From Sulfitobacter aestuariivivens (GTDB lineage: Bacteria > Pseudomonadota > Alphaproteobacteria > Rhodobacterales > Rhodobacteraceae): a DNA stretch of 64,000 bases. Positions within the stretch are counted from its first letter, which is position 1. Each line of letters opens with the position of its first letter. Shown here one piece after another: positions 41,684-50,584 of this stretch. Where the stretch lies: assembly GCF_014763045.1 (NCBI RefSeq), contig NZ_JACTAG010000002.1, positions 682,001 through 746,000 on the forward strand, given 5' to 3'. The position numbers and the translations under genes were made by a program. The notes beneath the pieces were generated by a model. That model did not search any database. It saw only the letters and a program-made list of their open reading frames with translations, and was not told the DNA's origin.

Positions 41684-43078
41684 TCAACCGCCCCCGCCGC
41701 CAGTAAGAAGCTCATAGATGCCGCCTCCGGGCAACAAGGTCTTGCTGAGTGACGGGAAGATCGCCACGCAGAACCACACCGCCACCAGCGACACAAGATA
41801 CATGGTCGCATAGCGCAGCAGCCGGAAGTACGGCACGCCCGTCACGCCCGAGGCAACATAAAGGTTCAGACCATAAGGCGGCGTGATAAACCCGATAGAG
41901 GCACCCACAAGGAAGATTACCGCAAACTGGATCGGATCCACGCCAACCTCTGCCGCAATCGGCGCAAGGATAGGTGCAAGGATGATCGTCACTGGCAGCG
42001 ATTCCAGGATCATGCCAGCGACAAAGACAATCGCCATCGCGGTAAAGAGCACGGGATAATAGCCACCCATCCCGGTCACAAACCCGCCAATCACCTCTTG
42101 TGCACCCAAAAGGGACAGGATCTGCTGCATCACCACAGACACCGCAATCAGCGGGGCGAGGATGCCGGAAATCTGCGCTGAGCGTACAACGATCGACGGA
42201 ATCTCACGCAGGGTGAAGCCTTCGACCACAAACATGGATGTGACCGACTTTTCCTCGATCGGCGTGTCCGGGCTCATCCCCAGTACCTTGTTGGCCGGGT
42301 AGCTCAGCATGGCAACGATGATACAAAAGCCCACCGTCACACCCGCAGCTTCTGTCGGAGAGAACTTGCCGGTGTAGATGCCCCAAAGGACCAGGCCGAT
42401 GGCGAAAAAGCCCAGCCATGCGCCAATACCCGTTTTCAACACACGGGAGAAAGAGAGCTTGATCAGGTAGCCCCAGCCGTTGATGGAACAAACAATGAAG
42501 CACATGACCATCATCGCGAGGACCATCAGCGAACCGGGCACCAGGCCCGCGATGAACAGATCAGAGATCGGCAAGTTCATCAGGAAACCATAGACAATGA
42601 AGATAATCGACGGTGGGATGATGATCCCAACCGTACCACCCGCCGCCGCAGTTGCCGCAGAGAAGCGTTCATCATAGCCGCCCTTGACCATCTCAGGATG
42701 GAGCATTGAGCCAATGGTCGCGGTCGTCGCTGAGTTTGAACCCGAAATCGCAGCAAAAAGACCGCACGCGCCCAAGGACGCCATCGCAAGACCGCCTCTT
42801 AACCAGCCTAGGCAGGCATAGGCAAAATCCGACAAGCGTTTCGCGATTCCCGACTTGTTGATCAGGTCACCCGTCAGAATAAAGAGCGGCATCGCCATCA
42901 GGGCAAATCCGTCTTTGAAGACATTGAGCAACTCAGCGCCCGTGTTGTCGAGCGTAAGGTCAAGCACAAAGCTGCAGCCCACCACCCAGTAGAAGATGAT
43001 CAGCAGAACCGGCGTTCCCATCATGAAAAGGAACGTCACGGCTAAAGAGATAATTGTGATCCATGTTCCGTCGGTCAT
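41684..43078 (-). CDS. dctM: TRAP transporter large permease (DctM family)
   Basis: A 464-residue, multi-helix translocation subunit. It contains GLFAAISGSNSATTATIGSMLHPEMVKGGYDERFSAATAAAGGTVGIIIPPSIIFIVYG and a C-terminal FVAGMILESLPVTIILAPILAPIAAEVGVDPIQFAVIFLVGASIGFITPPYGLNLYVA. A glycine-rich tail (LLTGGGGG) is unusual. It starts one base after the dctQ stop. It is the second TRAP system in the window and is not close in sequence to the one at 13 kb. Confidence 0.94.
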   Translation of the reverse strand: MTDGTWITIISLAVTFLFMMGTPVLLIIFYWVVGCSFVLDLTLDNTGAELLNVFKDGFALMAMPLFILTGDLINKSGIAKRLSDFAYACLGWLRGGLAMASLGACGLFAAISGSNSATTATIGSMLHPEMVKGGYDERFSAATAAAGGTVGIIIPPSIIFIVYGFLMNLPISDLFIAGLVPGSLMVLAMMVMCFIVCSINGWGYLIKLSFSRVLKTGIGAWLGFFAIGLVLWGIYTGKFSPTEAAGVTVGFCIIVAMLSYPANKVLGMSPDTPIEEKSVTSMFVVEGFTLREIPSIVVRSAQISGILAPLIAVSVVMQQILSLLGAQEVIGGFVTGMGGYYPVLFTAMAIVFVAGMILESLPVTIILAPILAPIAAEVGVDPIQFAVIFLVGASIGFITPPYGLNLYVASGVTGVPYFRLLRYATMYLVSLVAVWFCVAIFPSLSKTLLPGGGIYELLTGGGGG

Positions 43079-43079
43079 C

Positions 43080-43925
43080 TTAGGTATCCCCCCCGATCAC
43101 GGCTTGCTCCATCAGCACATCGCCTCGGCGATAGCGGGCAAAGTCTTCCACAATGTTCTCAAGCGCACGTGCCGCCAGCAGCGTGAAACAGACCGGCATC
43201 GTCACAAGGAACCACCACCGCATGATGTCATCAGTACCCAGCACGATCGCAAAGTTATCATAGGTGTTTACGGTCACGCGGCTCGTCGTGGTGACGGCAA
43301 TGATGCAAAAGAGAATCCAGAGGAAGTTATCGAACGTCAGCCAGAAAAGCTGGCCTTTGGGTCCGAATTTGGTGCGGAATTCCGTAAAGCTAAGGTGGGT
43401 GCGAAGACGCACGTTGAAAGCCGCCCCGTACCAAGCCATCACCATGAAAAGCAGCGGCGGGATCGTGGTCGACCATGGCACCTGCACAGAAAAGACAAAG
43501 CGCTGGATGACACCGATAAAGATGATCGCGGCCATCACGATATAGCAATAGATCACGATCGTGCGCTCAGGCGTACGCTCGATCAGCATCAACAGGATGG
43601 GGATCAAAACCACGATCAGACCCAGATTATCGCCTGTGATCGTCGACAAGACCTGTGCCACCGGCGGCAGAAACGCAGCGGAAAGACCAATCACAAGCAT
43701 CAGAGCAATGATCGGGTGGGTAAACTTGGTCACCGAATAGCCGAGCCGTTCCTCGAAACGCTCAGCCCATCGTTCACGGTAGTAGAACAACACCGCGCCG
43801 ACCAAAGTGATCAAACCAAAAACGTACCATGCCGCCGGAGAGCGGTAGGCTTGCACAACTTTGAAATTGATGTCGCCACTCAACGTCGCTGTGACGATAG
43901 TGACTGCGTCTGACCAGATCGACAT
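43080..43925 (-). CDS. dctQ: TRAP transporter small permease, extended DctQ type
   Basis: At 281 residues this subunit is much longer than the usual 160-180. About seven hydrophobic segments are visible, with WYVFGLITLVGAVLFYYRERWAERFEERLGY early on and a DctQ-like core (TFDNFLWILFCIIAVTTTSRVTV...WWFLVTMPVCFTLLAARALENIVEDF) at the C-terminal end. Three extra helices precede the normal four. It lies between dctP and dctM as expected and abuts dctM. Confidence 0.85.
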   Translation of the reverse strand: MSIWSDAVTIVTATLSGDINFKVVQAYRSPAAWYVFGLITLVGAVLFYYRERWAERFEERLGYSVTKFTHPIIALMLVIGLSAAFLPPVAQVLSTITGDNLGLIVVLIPILLMLIERTPERTIVIYCYIVMAAIIFIGVIQRFVFSVQVPWSTTIPPLLFMVMAWYGAAFNVRLRTHLSFTEFRTKFGPKGQLFWLTFDNFLWILFCIIAVTTTSRVTVNTYDNFAIVLGTDDIMRWWFLVTMPVCFTLLAARALENIVEDFARYRRGDVLMEQAVIGGDT

Positions 43926-43989
43926 CTGGTGTCCCTCCCTTGATGTCCCGATGTCCGGATGATGCGTTTTCGCATTCTTTGGACAAACA

Positions 43990-44013
43990 AACCGGCCCCG
44001 TTCGAGGCCGGCT
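43990..44013 (-). terminator. intra-operon hairpin between dctP and dctQ
   Basis: On the minus strand AGCCGGCC pairs with GGCCGGTT around an 8-base loop, followed by TTGTTTGTCC. It begins 20 bases after the dctP stop. Such a partial terminator between the binding protein and the permease genes would give more DctP than DctQM. Confidence 0.6.
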
Positions 44014-44032
44014 TGAGTAGCTTAGGCGTACG

Positions 44033-45265
44033 TTACGCTTTCCACCAGCGACGAGGCTCGACGTTTTCAGGCAGTGTATCGCCTGGGATAGTCCGCACTT
44101 CGTCATAGATTTCCTGGTAGGTGTCGATGCCACCGGCCCAACCGTTGATCCGCTCGCGCCACTCTTCCCAGAGCTGCGGCTGATATTCGGGTGAACACAT
44201 TTCCTCGGCCTTTTTGATTTCGGCGTCGGAAAGGAATGCGTTGCGCACATTGTTCTCGGCAAAGATTGTGCCGGGCAGGATCGGATCGGACAAGCCGACC
44301 GTCTTGACCAAAGCCGCTTCGTTTGCGGCCTGCACATGTGTCTGCGCCCAATAGGAGCTTTCCATCACCGCATCCTGCAGTTCACCGCCAAGGCCGTCGA
44401 ACACAGAAGCGTTCATAGCTGTATGCTCAGTACCGCAGAAAAAGTTCAGGTGAACTGACTGGGACACAACAGGCGACATGTTGGCGTAAGCCACGGCAGA
44501 TGCCCATGTTTCCGCACCATCGATCAGGCCCTGCTTCAGACCATCAAGGGTCTCTTCCCATGCCACCGGCACCGGGTTCAGGTTCAGCGCGGTCATCGCG
44601 ATGCGACCCAGCTGTGTGCCCGTCACGCGGTTTTTGGTGCCAAAGAGCTGCTCAACAGAAGTGACAGTTTCCTTGTCTTCCCATGCCAGACCCAGCTGGA
44701 TCCCGCGCAGTTCAGCGTGGCTGAACAGGAATTTCAGACCGTGACGACGCTCATAGGGTTCACGCAGCAGTTTCTGCGACGCAGGGCTGTAAAGGAAGTG
44801 ATACTGGTCCGCGCGGTTACGGAACATGTACGCGTAATCCAGCACGTTCAGATACGGCGCGCCCCCGGCAGAGTTCTGTGTGGAAGCCGCATAGATATCG
44901 ACGATCCCCTGCTGTGCTTTCTCGACACAGGATACCTGGCCACAGATCTGGTTGTCGCCGATGAACTCGACACGGATCTCGCCATCGGTGCGGCTTTCCA
45001 GGTCGCGGGCAAACTCCAATGCGCCAGCACGTTCGATCAGCAGGTTGCGGGCGTTAAAGCCAGCCGCACCGAATTTCAGTGTGTGCTTGGCCTCCTTGGC
45101 AAACCGTTTCTCGTAGGTCGACTCTGCCGCCGACGCGAGATTGGCAAGGCTCATCGCTCCGCCGAAAGACCCGGCCGCCAGCAGGGTCGAGGACATGCCG
45201 TACTGGCCAGCCAGTCTGAACACGTCGCGGCGTGAAATGCCTTTTAGTTTGTCTTGTACACTCAT
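44033..45265 (-). CDS. dctP: TRAP solute-binding protein with Tat signal
   Basis: A 410-residue DctP-family protein. The N-terminus GISRRDVFRLAGQYGMSSTLLAAGSFGGAMSLANLASAAE is a twin-arginine signal (SRRDVF), so it is probably exported folded. Core features include LKFGAAGFNARNLLIERAGALEFARDLESRTDGEIRVEFIGDNQICGQVSCVEKAQQGIVDI. The ATG at 45265 follows GGGAGGAACC, and the longer frame to 45367 is rejected. The ligand is unknown, and the neighbouring GMC oxidoreductase suggests an alcohol or hydroxy acid. Confidence 0.92.
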   Translation of the reverse strand: MSVQDKLKGISRRDVFRLAGQYGMSSTLLAAGSFGGAMSLANLASAAESTYEKRFAKEAKHTLKFGAAGFNARNLLIERAGALEFARDLESRTDGEIRVEFIGDNQICGQVSCVEKAQQGIVDIYAASTQNSAGGAPYLNVLDYAYMFRNRADQYHFLYSPASQKLLREPYERRHGLKFLFSHAELRGIQLGLAWEDKETVTSVEQLFGTKNRVTGTQLGRIAMTALNLNPVPVAWEETLDGLKQGLIDGAETWASAVAYANMSPVVSQSVHLNFFCGTEHTAMNASVFDGLGGELQDAVMESSYWAQTHVQAANEAALVKTVGLSDPILPGTIFAENNVRNAFLSDAEIKKAEEMCSPEYQPQLWEEWRERINGWAGGIDTYQEIYDEVRTIPGDTLPENVEPRRWWKA

Positions 45266-45303
45266 GTGGTTCCTCCCGTTTGAGTTGTATCGTCCATTAT
45301 TGA

Positions 45304-45325
45304 GACTTTTTGTTTCAAAAAAGGC
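45304..45325. promoter_or_regulatory. possible regulator site in the dctP/GMC divergent region
   Basis: The 120-bp space between the divergent dctP and GMC genes has an AT-rich inverted repeat, CTTTTTG...CAAAAAAG (one base imperfect), between both promoters. The IclR regulator at the end of the transporter operon is the natural candidate to bind it. The repeat is short and could be chance. Confidence 0.35.
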
Positions 45326-45385
45326 TAGTATGATTTCGGGCATCTGTATAGACTTTTCTTCATCCATCTTGGGGGAAACGGTAAA

Positions 45386-46987
45386 ATGAACGCTGATTTC
45401 GTTGTTGTTGGTGCAGGCTCAGCGGGCTGTGTGGTCGCGAACCGGCTTAGCGCGGACCCAAAGAATAAAGTGATTCTTCTCGAAGCGGGGGGGCGCGACT
45501 GGAATCCGTGGATCCATATCCCGGTGGGTTATTTCAAGACGATCCATAATCCGAGCGTTGATTGGTGCTACAAAACGGAGCCCGATCCCGGACTAAACGG
45601 CCGGTCGATCGAATGGCCACGCGGTAAGGTTTTGGGCGGGTCTTCATCTCTGAATGGGCTGCTTTATGTCCGCGGACAGGCGCAGGACTACGATCGCTGG
45701 GCGCAGATGGGCAACCGGGGCTGGTCCTGGGACGATGTGCTGCCACTTTTCAAAAAAGCGGAAAACAATGAACGCGGGGCCGATGAATACCACGGCGACC
45801 AGGGCCCATTGTCGGTCTCAAACATGCGCATCCAACGCCCGATCACGGACGCCTGGGTCGCGGCGGCCCAATCCGCGGGATACAAGTTCAATCCCGACTA
45901 CAATGGCAAAGATCAGGAGGGCGTTGGTTTCTTCCAGCTGACTTCACGCAATGGGCGCCGATGCTCGGCAGCGGTGGCATATCTCAATCCTGCCCGATCG
46001 CGCGACAATCTGGAAATCGTGACCCACGCGCAAGTGGACCGGGTCATGATCGAAGACGGACAAGCCAAGGCCGTTACCTACACAGACCGCAGCGGCACCG
46101 AACAGACCGTCCATGCAGCGCGCGAAATTATCCTGTGTGGCGGCGCCATCAACTCTCCGCAGCTGCTGATGCTTTCCGGCGTTGGTGAACCAGAGCAGTT
46201 GGGTGAACACGGCATCATGGTCAAACAGGATCTGCCCGGCGTGGGCAAAAACATGCAAGACCACCTGCAGGCCCGACTGGTCTACAAGTGCAACGAACCA
46301 ACGCTCAATGATGAGGTGTCAAGCTACCTTGGCCAGGCCAAGATCGGATTGAAGTACCTCATGTTCCGCGCGGGTCCCATGACAATGGCGGCCAGCCTCG
46401 CCACCGGTTTCCTTAAAACCCGCGACGACCTCGAAACACCAGACATTCAGTTCCACGTGCAGCCGCTGTCTGCAGAAAACCCGGGCAAAGGCGCTGACAA
46501 ATTCTCCGCCTTCACGATGTCGGTCTGCCAGTTGCGGCCCGAAAGCAAAGGCGAGATCAGGCTCAGTTCAGCCAAGCCGCGGGACTACCCCAAGATCATT
46601 CCCAATTACCTCAGCACCAAGACGGACTGCGACACGATCGTGGCAGGTGTGAAAATTGCGCGTACGATTGCCCGCCATGCGCCACTGAACACAAAGATCA
46701 GTAAAGAGTACCGCCCACATGCGGACCTGCCGATGGATGACTACGACCAGACATTGGATTGGGCCCGCAACAATACAGCCTCAATTTATCATCCCACAGG
46801 CACCTGCAAGATGGGCAATGGCAAGGACGCGGTTGTGGACAACCGTTTGCGAGTTCACGGGATCAAGGGCCTGCGGGTGGCCGATTGCTCTATCATGCCC
46901 GAGATCGTTTCGGGCAATACCAACGCGCCGGCGATCATGATCGGTGAAAAAGCGAGCGAGCTGATTTTGGAAGATGCGCGCGGCTGA
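45386..46987 (+). CDS. GMC-family FAD-dependent alcohol dehydrogenase/oxidase
   Basis: The 533-residue flavoenzyme has ADFVVVGAGSAGCVVANRLSADP (FAD dinucleotide fold), GRSIEWPRGKVLGGSSSLNGLLYVRGQ (GMC signature 1), LCGGAINSPQLLMLSGVG (signature 2) and the C-terminal YHPTGTCKMG with the active-site histidine pair region ending NTNAPAIMIGEKASELIL. It resembles choline dehydrogenase and related alcohol dehydrogenases, but choline genes are not adjacent. Divergent from a TRAP operon, it probably oxidises the imported compound. A strong GGGGGAAACGG precedes the start. Confidence 0.9.
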   Translation: MNADFVVVGAGSAGCVVANRLSADPKNKVILLEAGGRDWNPWIHIPVGYFKTIHNPSVDWCYKTEPDPGLNGRSIEWPRGKVLGGSSSLNGLLYVRGQAQDYDRWAQMGNRGWSWDDVLPLFKKAENNERGADEYHGDQGPLSVSNMRIQRPITDAWVAAAQSAGYKFNPDYNGKDQEGVGFFQLTSRNGRRCSAAVAYLNPARSRDNLEIVTHAQVDRVMIEDGQAKAVTYTDRSGTEQTVHAAREIILCGGAINSPQLLMLSGVGEPEQLGEHGIMVKQDLPGVGKNMQDHLQARLVYKCNEPTLNDEVSSYLGQAKIGLKYLMFRAGPMTMAASLATGFLKTRDDLETPDIQFHVQPLSAENPGKGADKFSAFTMSVCQLRPESKGEIRLSSAKPRDYPKIIPNYLSTKTDCDTIVAGVKIARTIARHAPLNTKISKEYRPHADLPMDDYDQTLDWARNNTASIYHPTGTCKMGNGKDAVVDNRLRVHGIKGLRVADCSIMPEIVSGNTNAPAIMIGEKASELILEDARG

Positions 46988-47013
46988 AACGTTTCAGCTT
47001 TGATTGGCGGTTG

Positions 47014-47724
47014 CTAGTTGTCGAAATGCGAGGGCGCCAAAGATTGGTGAAACCAGCGCAGATAGCCGTAGATTGAATGCACCGGCAGCCCGGTTGCCGT
47101 GTGAATATCTTGGGCATAGGGAACCATATTGGTACACTCCAGCAGGATCGCACCGACATTTGGGTGCGCACTCACCAATGCCTTTGCCCCTGCCTCCATC
47201 TCCGCTCTGGCAGCGGCGACATCCAACCTTGTCTCATTACCCAGAATACACTTTGCAAAACTGCCACCGTCCACACCTTGAACCGGCGTCTTTGGCGGCA
47301 CGCCGGCGGACTGCAGCAATGCAGACGATAGGGTAGACGCAGAGATCGTGAGTATCCCGACCCTCTTGTCAGCAGGAAGGCACGCGGCGATCTGGGGGGC
47401 CTGTTCAAGCGACGAGGCGGCGACAGGCACGCCCAGCGCGCTGGCAAGGCGCGACCGCAAGGGGGCCAGAAAACCACAGGTGGTCGCGATGCCGGTGCAC
47501 CCCTCAGCCACAAGACCGCGCCCCGCCTCGATAAAGGCCTGCACGAACGGCTCTGAGTCTTCGCACACGACGGCGTGCGGCGTTGCGCCGGGGACGATGG
47601 CGTAGCGTACTGGAAAAGGCCATGTATCGGCATTTCCCACATCTCCCAGAATTCGGGGAAATGTGCTGTCAAGCATCAGGATCCCCAACCTTGCCCGCTC
47701 TGACGATGACGATTGTATATTCAT
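47014..47724 (-). CDS. Asp/Glu racemase-family protein
   Basis: A 236-residue protein from the ATG at 47724 (MNIQSSSS). The two-cysteine racemase layout is visible: GCTGIATTCGFLAPLRSRLASALGVPVAASSLEQAPQIA and, near the C-terminus, VGAILLECTNMVPYAQDIHTATGLPVHSIYGYLRWF. Members racemise amino acids or hydantoins. Lying beside the 5-oxoprolinase cluster on the opposite strand, a role with D/L-glutamate or 5-oxoproline is tempting but unproven. Confidence 0.8.
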   Translation of the reverse strand: MNIQSSSSERARLGILMLDSTFPRILGDVGNADTWPFPVRYAIVPGATPHAVVCEDSEPFVQAFIEAGRGLVAEGCTGIATTCGFLAPLRSRLASALGVPVAASSLEQAPQIAACLPADKRVGILTISASTLSSALLQSAGVPPKTPVQGVDGGSFAKCILGNETRLDVAAARAEMEAGAKALVSAHPNVGAILLECTNMVPYAQDIHTATGLPVHSIYGYLRWFHQSLAPSHFDN

Positions 47725-47890
47725 GCCCCGACCTTGCACGAGGCGTCGGGCCGTTGGCAAGCGGCCGAACCTCCTGCCTTGCAGAGGCGCGAGTTTGTGC
47801 AAGACTGCGCACATGAGGAATCACTGCCACGCCTGCCTGACGCGCGCCGACCAGACGCTGCTTTTGTACAAGACGTGACGGGGCACACCG

Positions 47891-48826
47891 ATGATCCGTC
47901 TCCTCTGGCTGGCCTCCACGCATGCGCGCCTGTGCCTGATCCTGGGATTATTGGCCGGTCTCTTGCTGCCACAAGTTGCAGCCGCCATGGTGCCGTGGCT
48001 GCCCTTGATGGTCGCGCTACTGCTGACCACAACGACCCTGCGTATCGGCCATCGCGCGGCCCTTGGCGCGGCGCGGGATCTGACATGGGGTGTCGGCTCA
48101 GTTGTCATGCTGCAGGTGCTGGTGCCGCTTGTCCTTTTCGCCCTGCTTTATCTGGCAGGCCTGCACAATACGCCGGCGGCCCTTGCCATCATCCTCACCG
48201 CCTCCGCACCCGCGATCACGGGCAGTGTAAACCTTGCCCTGATGATGAAGCTCGACGCTGGGCGCATGATGCAGATACTTGTCTTGGGCACCGCGGCCTT
48301 CCCGGTGACTGTCCTGCCGATCCTTTGGGTGCTGCCACAACTGGGCCCCGCAGAGCAGATTGTCATGGCAGCCCTGCGATTGCTGGGCGTAATTGTAATC
48401 GCGGCGGGTCTGGGTTTTGGACTGCGCGCGGTCTTCTTTCCGGCACCAACTGCGTCCCAGACCAAAGCGCTCGATGGATTGTCGGTGCTTGCGTTTGCCC
48501 TTGTAGTGGTTGGCCTGATGGCTGCACTAAATCCCGCCCTGCGCAGCGATCCAATGCTGGCCCTGCGCTGGGCGCTGCTTGCCTTTGCCATCGGGTATGG
48601 CCTTCAACTCGTGACGCTGCTCGTTCTGCGCCGCAGTGGTCTGCGGGACGTGGCCGGTGTGCTGGCGATTGGCGCGGGCAACCGCAACATCGCGATCTTT
48701 CTCGTGGCATTGCCGCCCGACATCATCGCCCCACTGATGATCTATATCGGCTGCTGGCAACTGCCAATGTATCTGACACCGATATTGCTGCCGCGGCTCT
48801 ACGATTGGGCTTTGCGAGATGACTGA
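47891..48826 (+). CDS. SBF-like (bile acid:sodium symporter fold) transporter
   Basis: A 311-residue protein with nine or ten hydrophobic segments. The late segment DVAGVLAIGAGNRNIAIFLVALPPDIIAPLMIYIGCWQLPMYLTPILL resembles the conserved crossing region of SBF/BASS-type symporters (GxRNxxxA). Its last bases overlap pxpB by 8, so it is probably the transporter of the 5-oxoprolinase operon, bringing in 5-oxoproline or a related organic anion. Confidence 0.75.
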   Translation: MIRLLWLASTHARLCLILGLLAGLLLPQVAAAMVPWLPLMVALLLTTTTLRIGHRAALGAARDLTWGVGSVVMLQVLVPLVLFALLYLAGLHNTPAALAIILTASAPAITGSVNLALMMKLDAGRMMQILVLGTAAFPVTVLPILWVLPQLGPAEQIVMAALRLLGVIVIAAGLGFGLRAVFFPAPTASQTKALDGLSVLAFALVVVGLMAALNPALRSDPMLALRWALLAFAIGYGLQLVTLLVLRRSGLRDVAGVLAIGAGNRNIAIFLVALPPDIIAPLMIYIGCWQLPMYLTPILLPRLYDWALRDD

Positions 48827-49556
48827 ATGGCCCATCATCCGCACGGTTGGCCTCTCGGGCGTGTTGGTTACATTCGCCGAAAAAATGAGCGAGCCGGCAA
48901 ACCGTGCCGCCCTCGCCTTTCGCGCGGACATAGCCGCGCAAGCTTGGCCCGAGGTGACAGAGGCCAGCACATCGCTGGTGTCCACTTTCATCGAGGTTGA
49001 TCTTGCTGAGACACCAGCCGCACTCATAAAGGAGCGCGTCCAAAATCACCTTGCTACCCGTGATTGGTACGCCGCCCCCCTGCCTGAGGGGCGTACTTTG
49101 TGGCACGTCCCAACGGTCTATGGCACCGACCTCGCCCCCCAGTTGGAAGAAGCGGCAGAAGTTGCTGGCGTTGATCCGGATACGGCAATCAAGGAGCTTT
49201 CCACCTCTCGTGTTCGGGTTCTGACCATCGGCTTTGCGCCGGGCCAGCCCTACATGGGCGAACTGTCCGAGACGTGGAATATCCCGCGGCAGGAGGCGCT
49301 CACGAAATCAGTTCCGCCGGGGTCACTGGTCATCGCCATCCGGCAGTTGATCATCTTTACCAACGCCTCGCCCACAGGCTGGCGACACATCGGGCAAACG
49401 GCCTTTCAGAATTTCCGTCCGGCCAGCGACATGCCTTTTGCCCTCACGCCAGGGGACGAACTGATCTTTCCCAGTGTATCCCGCGCGGAATTACTTCGGA
49501 TCAGAGAACACGACACCTCTGGAAATGGCGGCGCGGAGCGAGAGCAGATCAGATGA
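48819..49556 (+). CDS. pxpB: 5-oxoprolinase subunit PxpB (KipI family)
   Basis: PxpABC hydrolyses 5-oxo-L-proline to glutamate with ATP. The 245-residue KipI/allophanate hydrolase subunit 1 homologue shows HVPTVYGTDLAPQLEEAAEVAG, VLTIGFAPGQPYMGEL, IPRQEALTKSVPPGSLVIAIRQLIIFTNASPTGWRHIGQT and FALTPGDELIFPSVS. It overlaps the transporter upstream by 8 bases and pxpC downstream by 4. Confidence 0.93.
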   Translation: MTEWPIIRTVGLSGVLVTFAEKMSEPANRAALAFRADIAAQAWPEVTEASTSLVSTFIEVDLAETPAALIKERVQNHLATRDWYAAPLPEGRTLWHVPTVYGTDLAPQLEEAAEVAGVDPDTAIKELSTSRVRVLTIGFAPGQPYMGELSETWNIPRQEALTKSVPPGSLVIAIRQLIIFTNASPTGWRHIGQTAFQNFRPASDMPFALTPGDELIFPSVSRAELLRIREHDTSGNGGAEREQIR

Positions 49557-50581
49557 CCCGCACCTTGCACATCCTTCAGGGCGGTCCCACCCTAAGTGTC
49601 CAAGATCTTGGTCGCCCCGGCTATCGTGCACAAGGATTGACAGTCGCTGGCGCGATGGACCCGCTGGCGCTCTACGAGGGCGCGGCATTGCTCGGTCAGC
49701 CTCCAACCTGTGCTGCGATCGAAATGGCGGGTACGGGCAGCAGCTTTCAGTGCGATGAAACCCTGCGCATCGCGCTGACCGGTGCCGCCATGAGCGCCAG
49801 CATCGATGGCGAACCGCTGGTCTGGAATGCCAGCCACATTCTGCCCGCTGGCGCGACACTCACTATCGGTGGCGCGCGGGAAGGCAGCTATGGATATCTG
49901 CACCTTGGTGGCGGCATCGCGACAGAACCTGTTCTGGGCGCGCGCGCGACACACCTTCGCGCAGGTGTGGGGCGCGCACTTGAAACCGATGACGCCCTCC
50001 CCGTTGGCCCCGACACATCACGGACCATTGCCATGACCCTGCCCCGCGACAACCGGTTTTCCGGTGGCGCGCTGCGCTGCGTGGCCTCAATGCAAACAGG
50101 ATCTTTCGCATCCGAAGTGCTGGAACGGTTCTGCGAAACAACTTTCAAACGCGATCCTCGTGCCAATCGCATGGGCGTGCGCATGGACCATGTCGGCCCC
50201 GGGTTCACGACCCAAGGGGCCCTCAGCATCGTGTCCGAAGTAGTTGTTCCAGGCGACATACAGCTGACGGGTGACGGAGCGCCCTTCGTGTTGATGTGCG
50301 AATGCCAGACCACAGGCGGGTATCCGCGCATCGGGACAGTGATCCCCTGCGATCTGCCACGCGTTGCCCAAGCGCCCGCAGGCAGCGCGATCGGGTTTGA
50401 GTTTATGGATATGGACACTGCCATTGCGACCCAGCAACGGTATACCGAAATGCTGAAGGCCCTTCCCCGCAATGTCACACCGCTGGTCCGCGACCCTGCA
50501 AAGATGCGCGATCTTCTAAGCTATCAATTGGTAAGCGGTGCTATCTCTGCGCGCGCAAACCCCTTCGACAAGGAAACCTGA
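49553..50581 (+). CDS. pxpC: 5-oxoprolinase subunit PxpC (KipA family)
   Basis: The 342-residue partner of PxpB. It begins LHILQGGPTLSVQDLGRPGYRAQGLTVAGAMDPLALYEG, the standard KipA start, and shows GASHILPAGATLTIGGAREGSYGYLHLGGGIA-like and GAPFVLMCECQTTGGYPRIGTVIPCDLPRVAQAPAGSAIGFEF segments. Start ATG at 49553 overlaps the pxpB stop, and pxpA starts 3 bases after its end. Confidence 0.94.
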   Translation: MTRTLHILQGGPTLSVQDLGRPGYRAQGLTVAGAMDPLALYEGAALLGQPPTCAAIEMAGTGSSFQCDETLRIALTGAAMSASIDGEPLVWNASHILPAGATLTIGGAREGSYGYLHLGGGIATEPVLGARATHLRAGVGRALETDDALPVGPDTSRTIAMTLPRDNRFSGGALRCVASMQTGSFASEVLERFCETTFKRDPRANRMGVRMDHVGPGFTTQGALSIVSEVVVPGDIQLTGDGAPFVLMCECQTTGGYPRIGTVIPCDLPRVAQAPAGSAIGFEFMDMDTAIATQQRYTEMLKALPRNVTPLVRDPAKMRDLLSYQLVSGAISARANPFDKET

Positions 50582-50584
50582 ACA

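Noticed and set aside
47713..48822. 369-codon plus-strand ORF overlapping the SBF-like transporter
   Set aside because: It is an alternate frame of the transporter gene and reads as a GC-rich shadow, whereas the other frame has regular membrane helices and overlaps pxpB in register.
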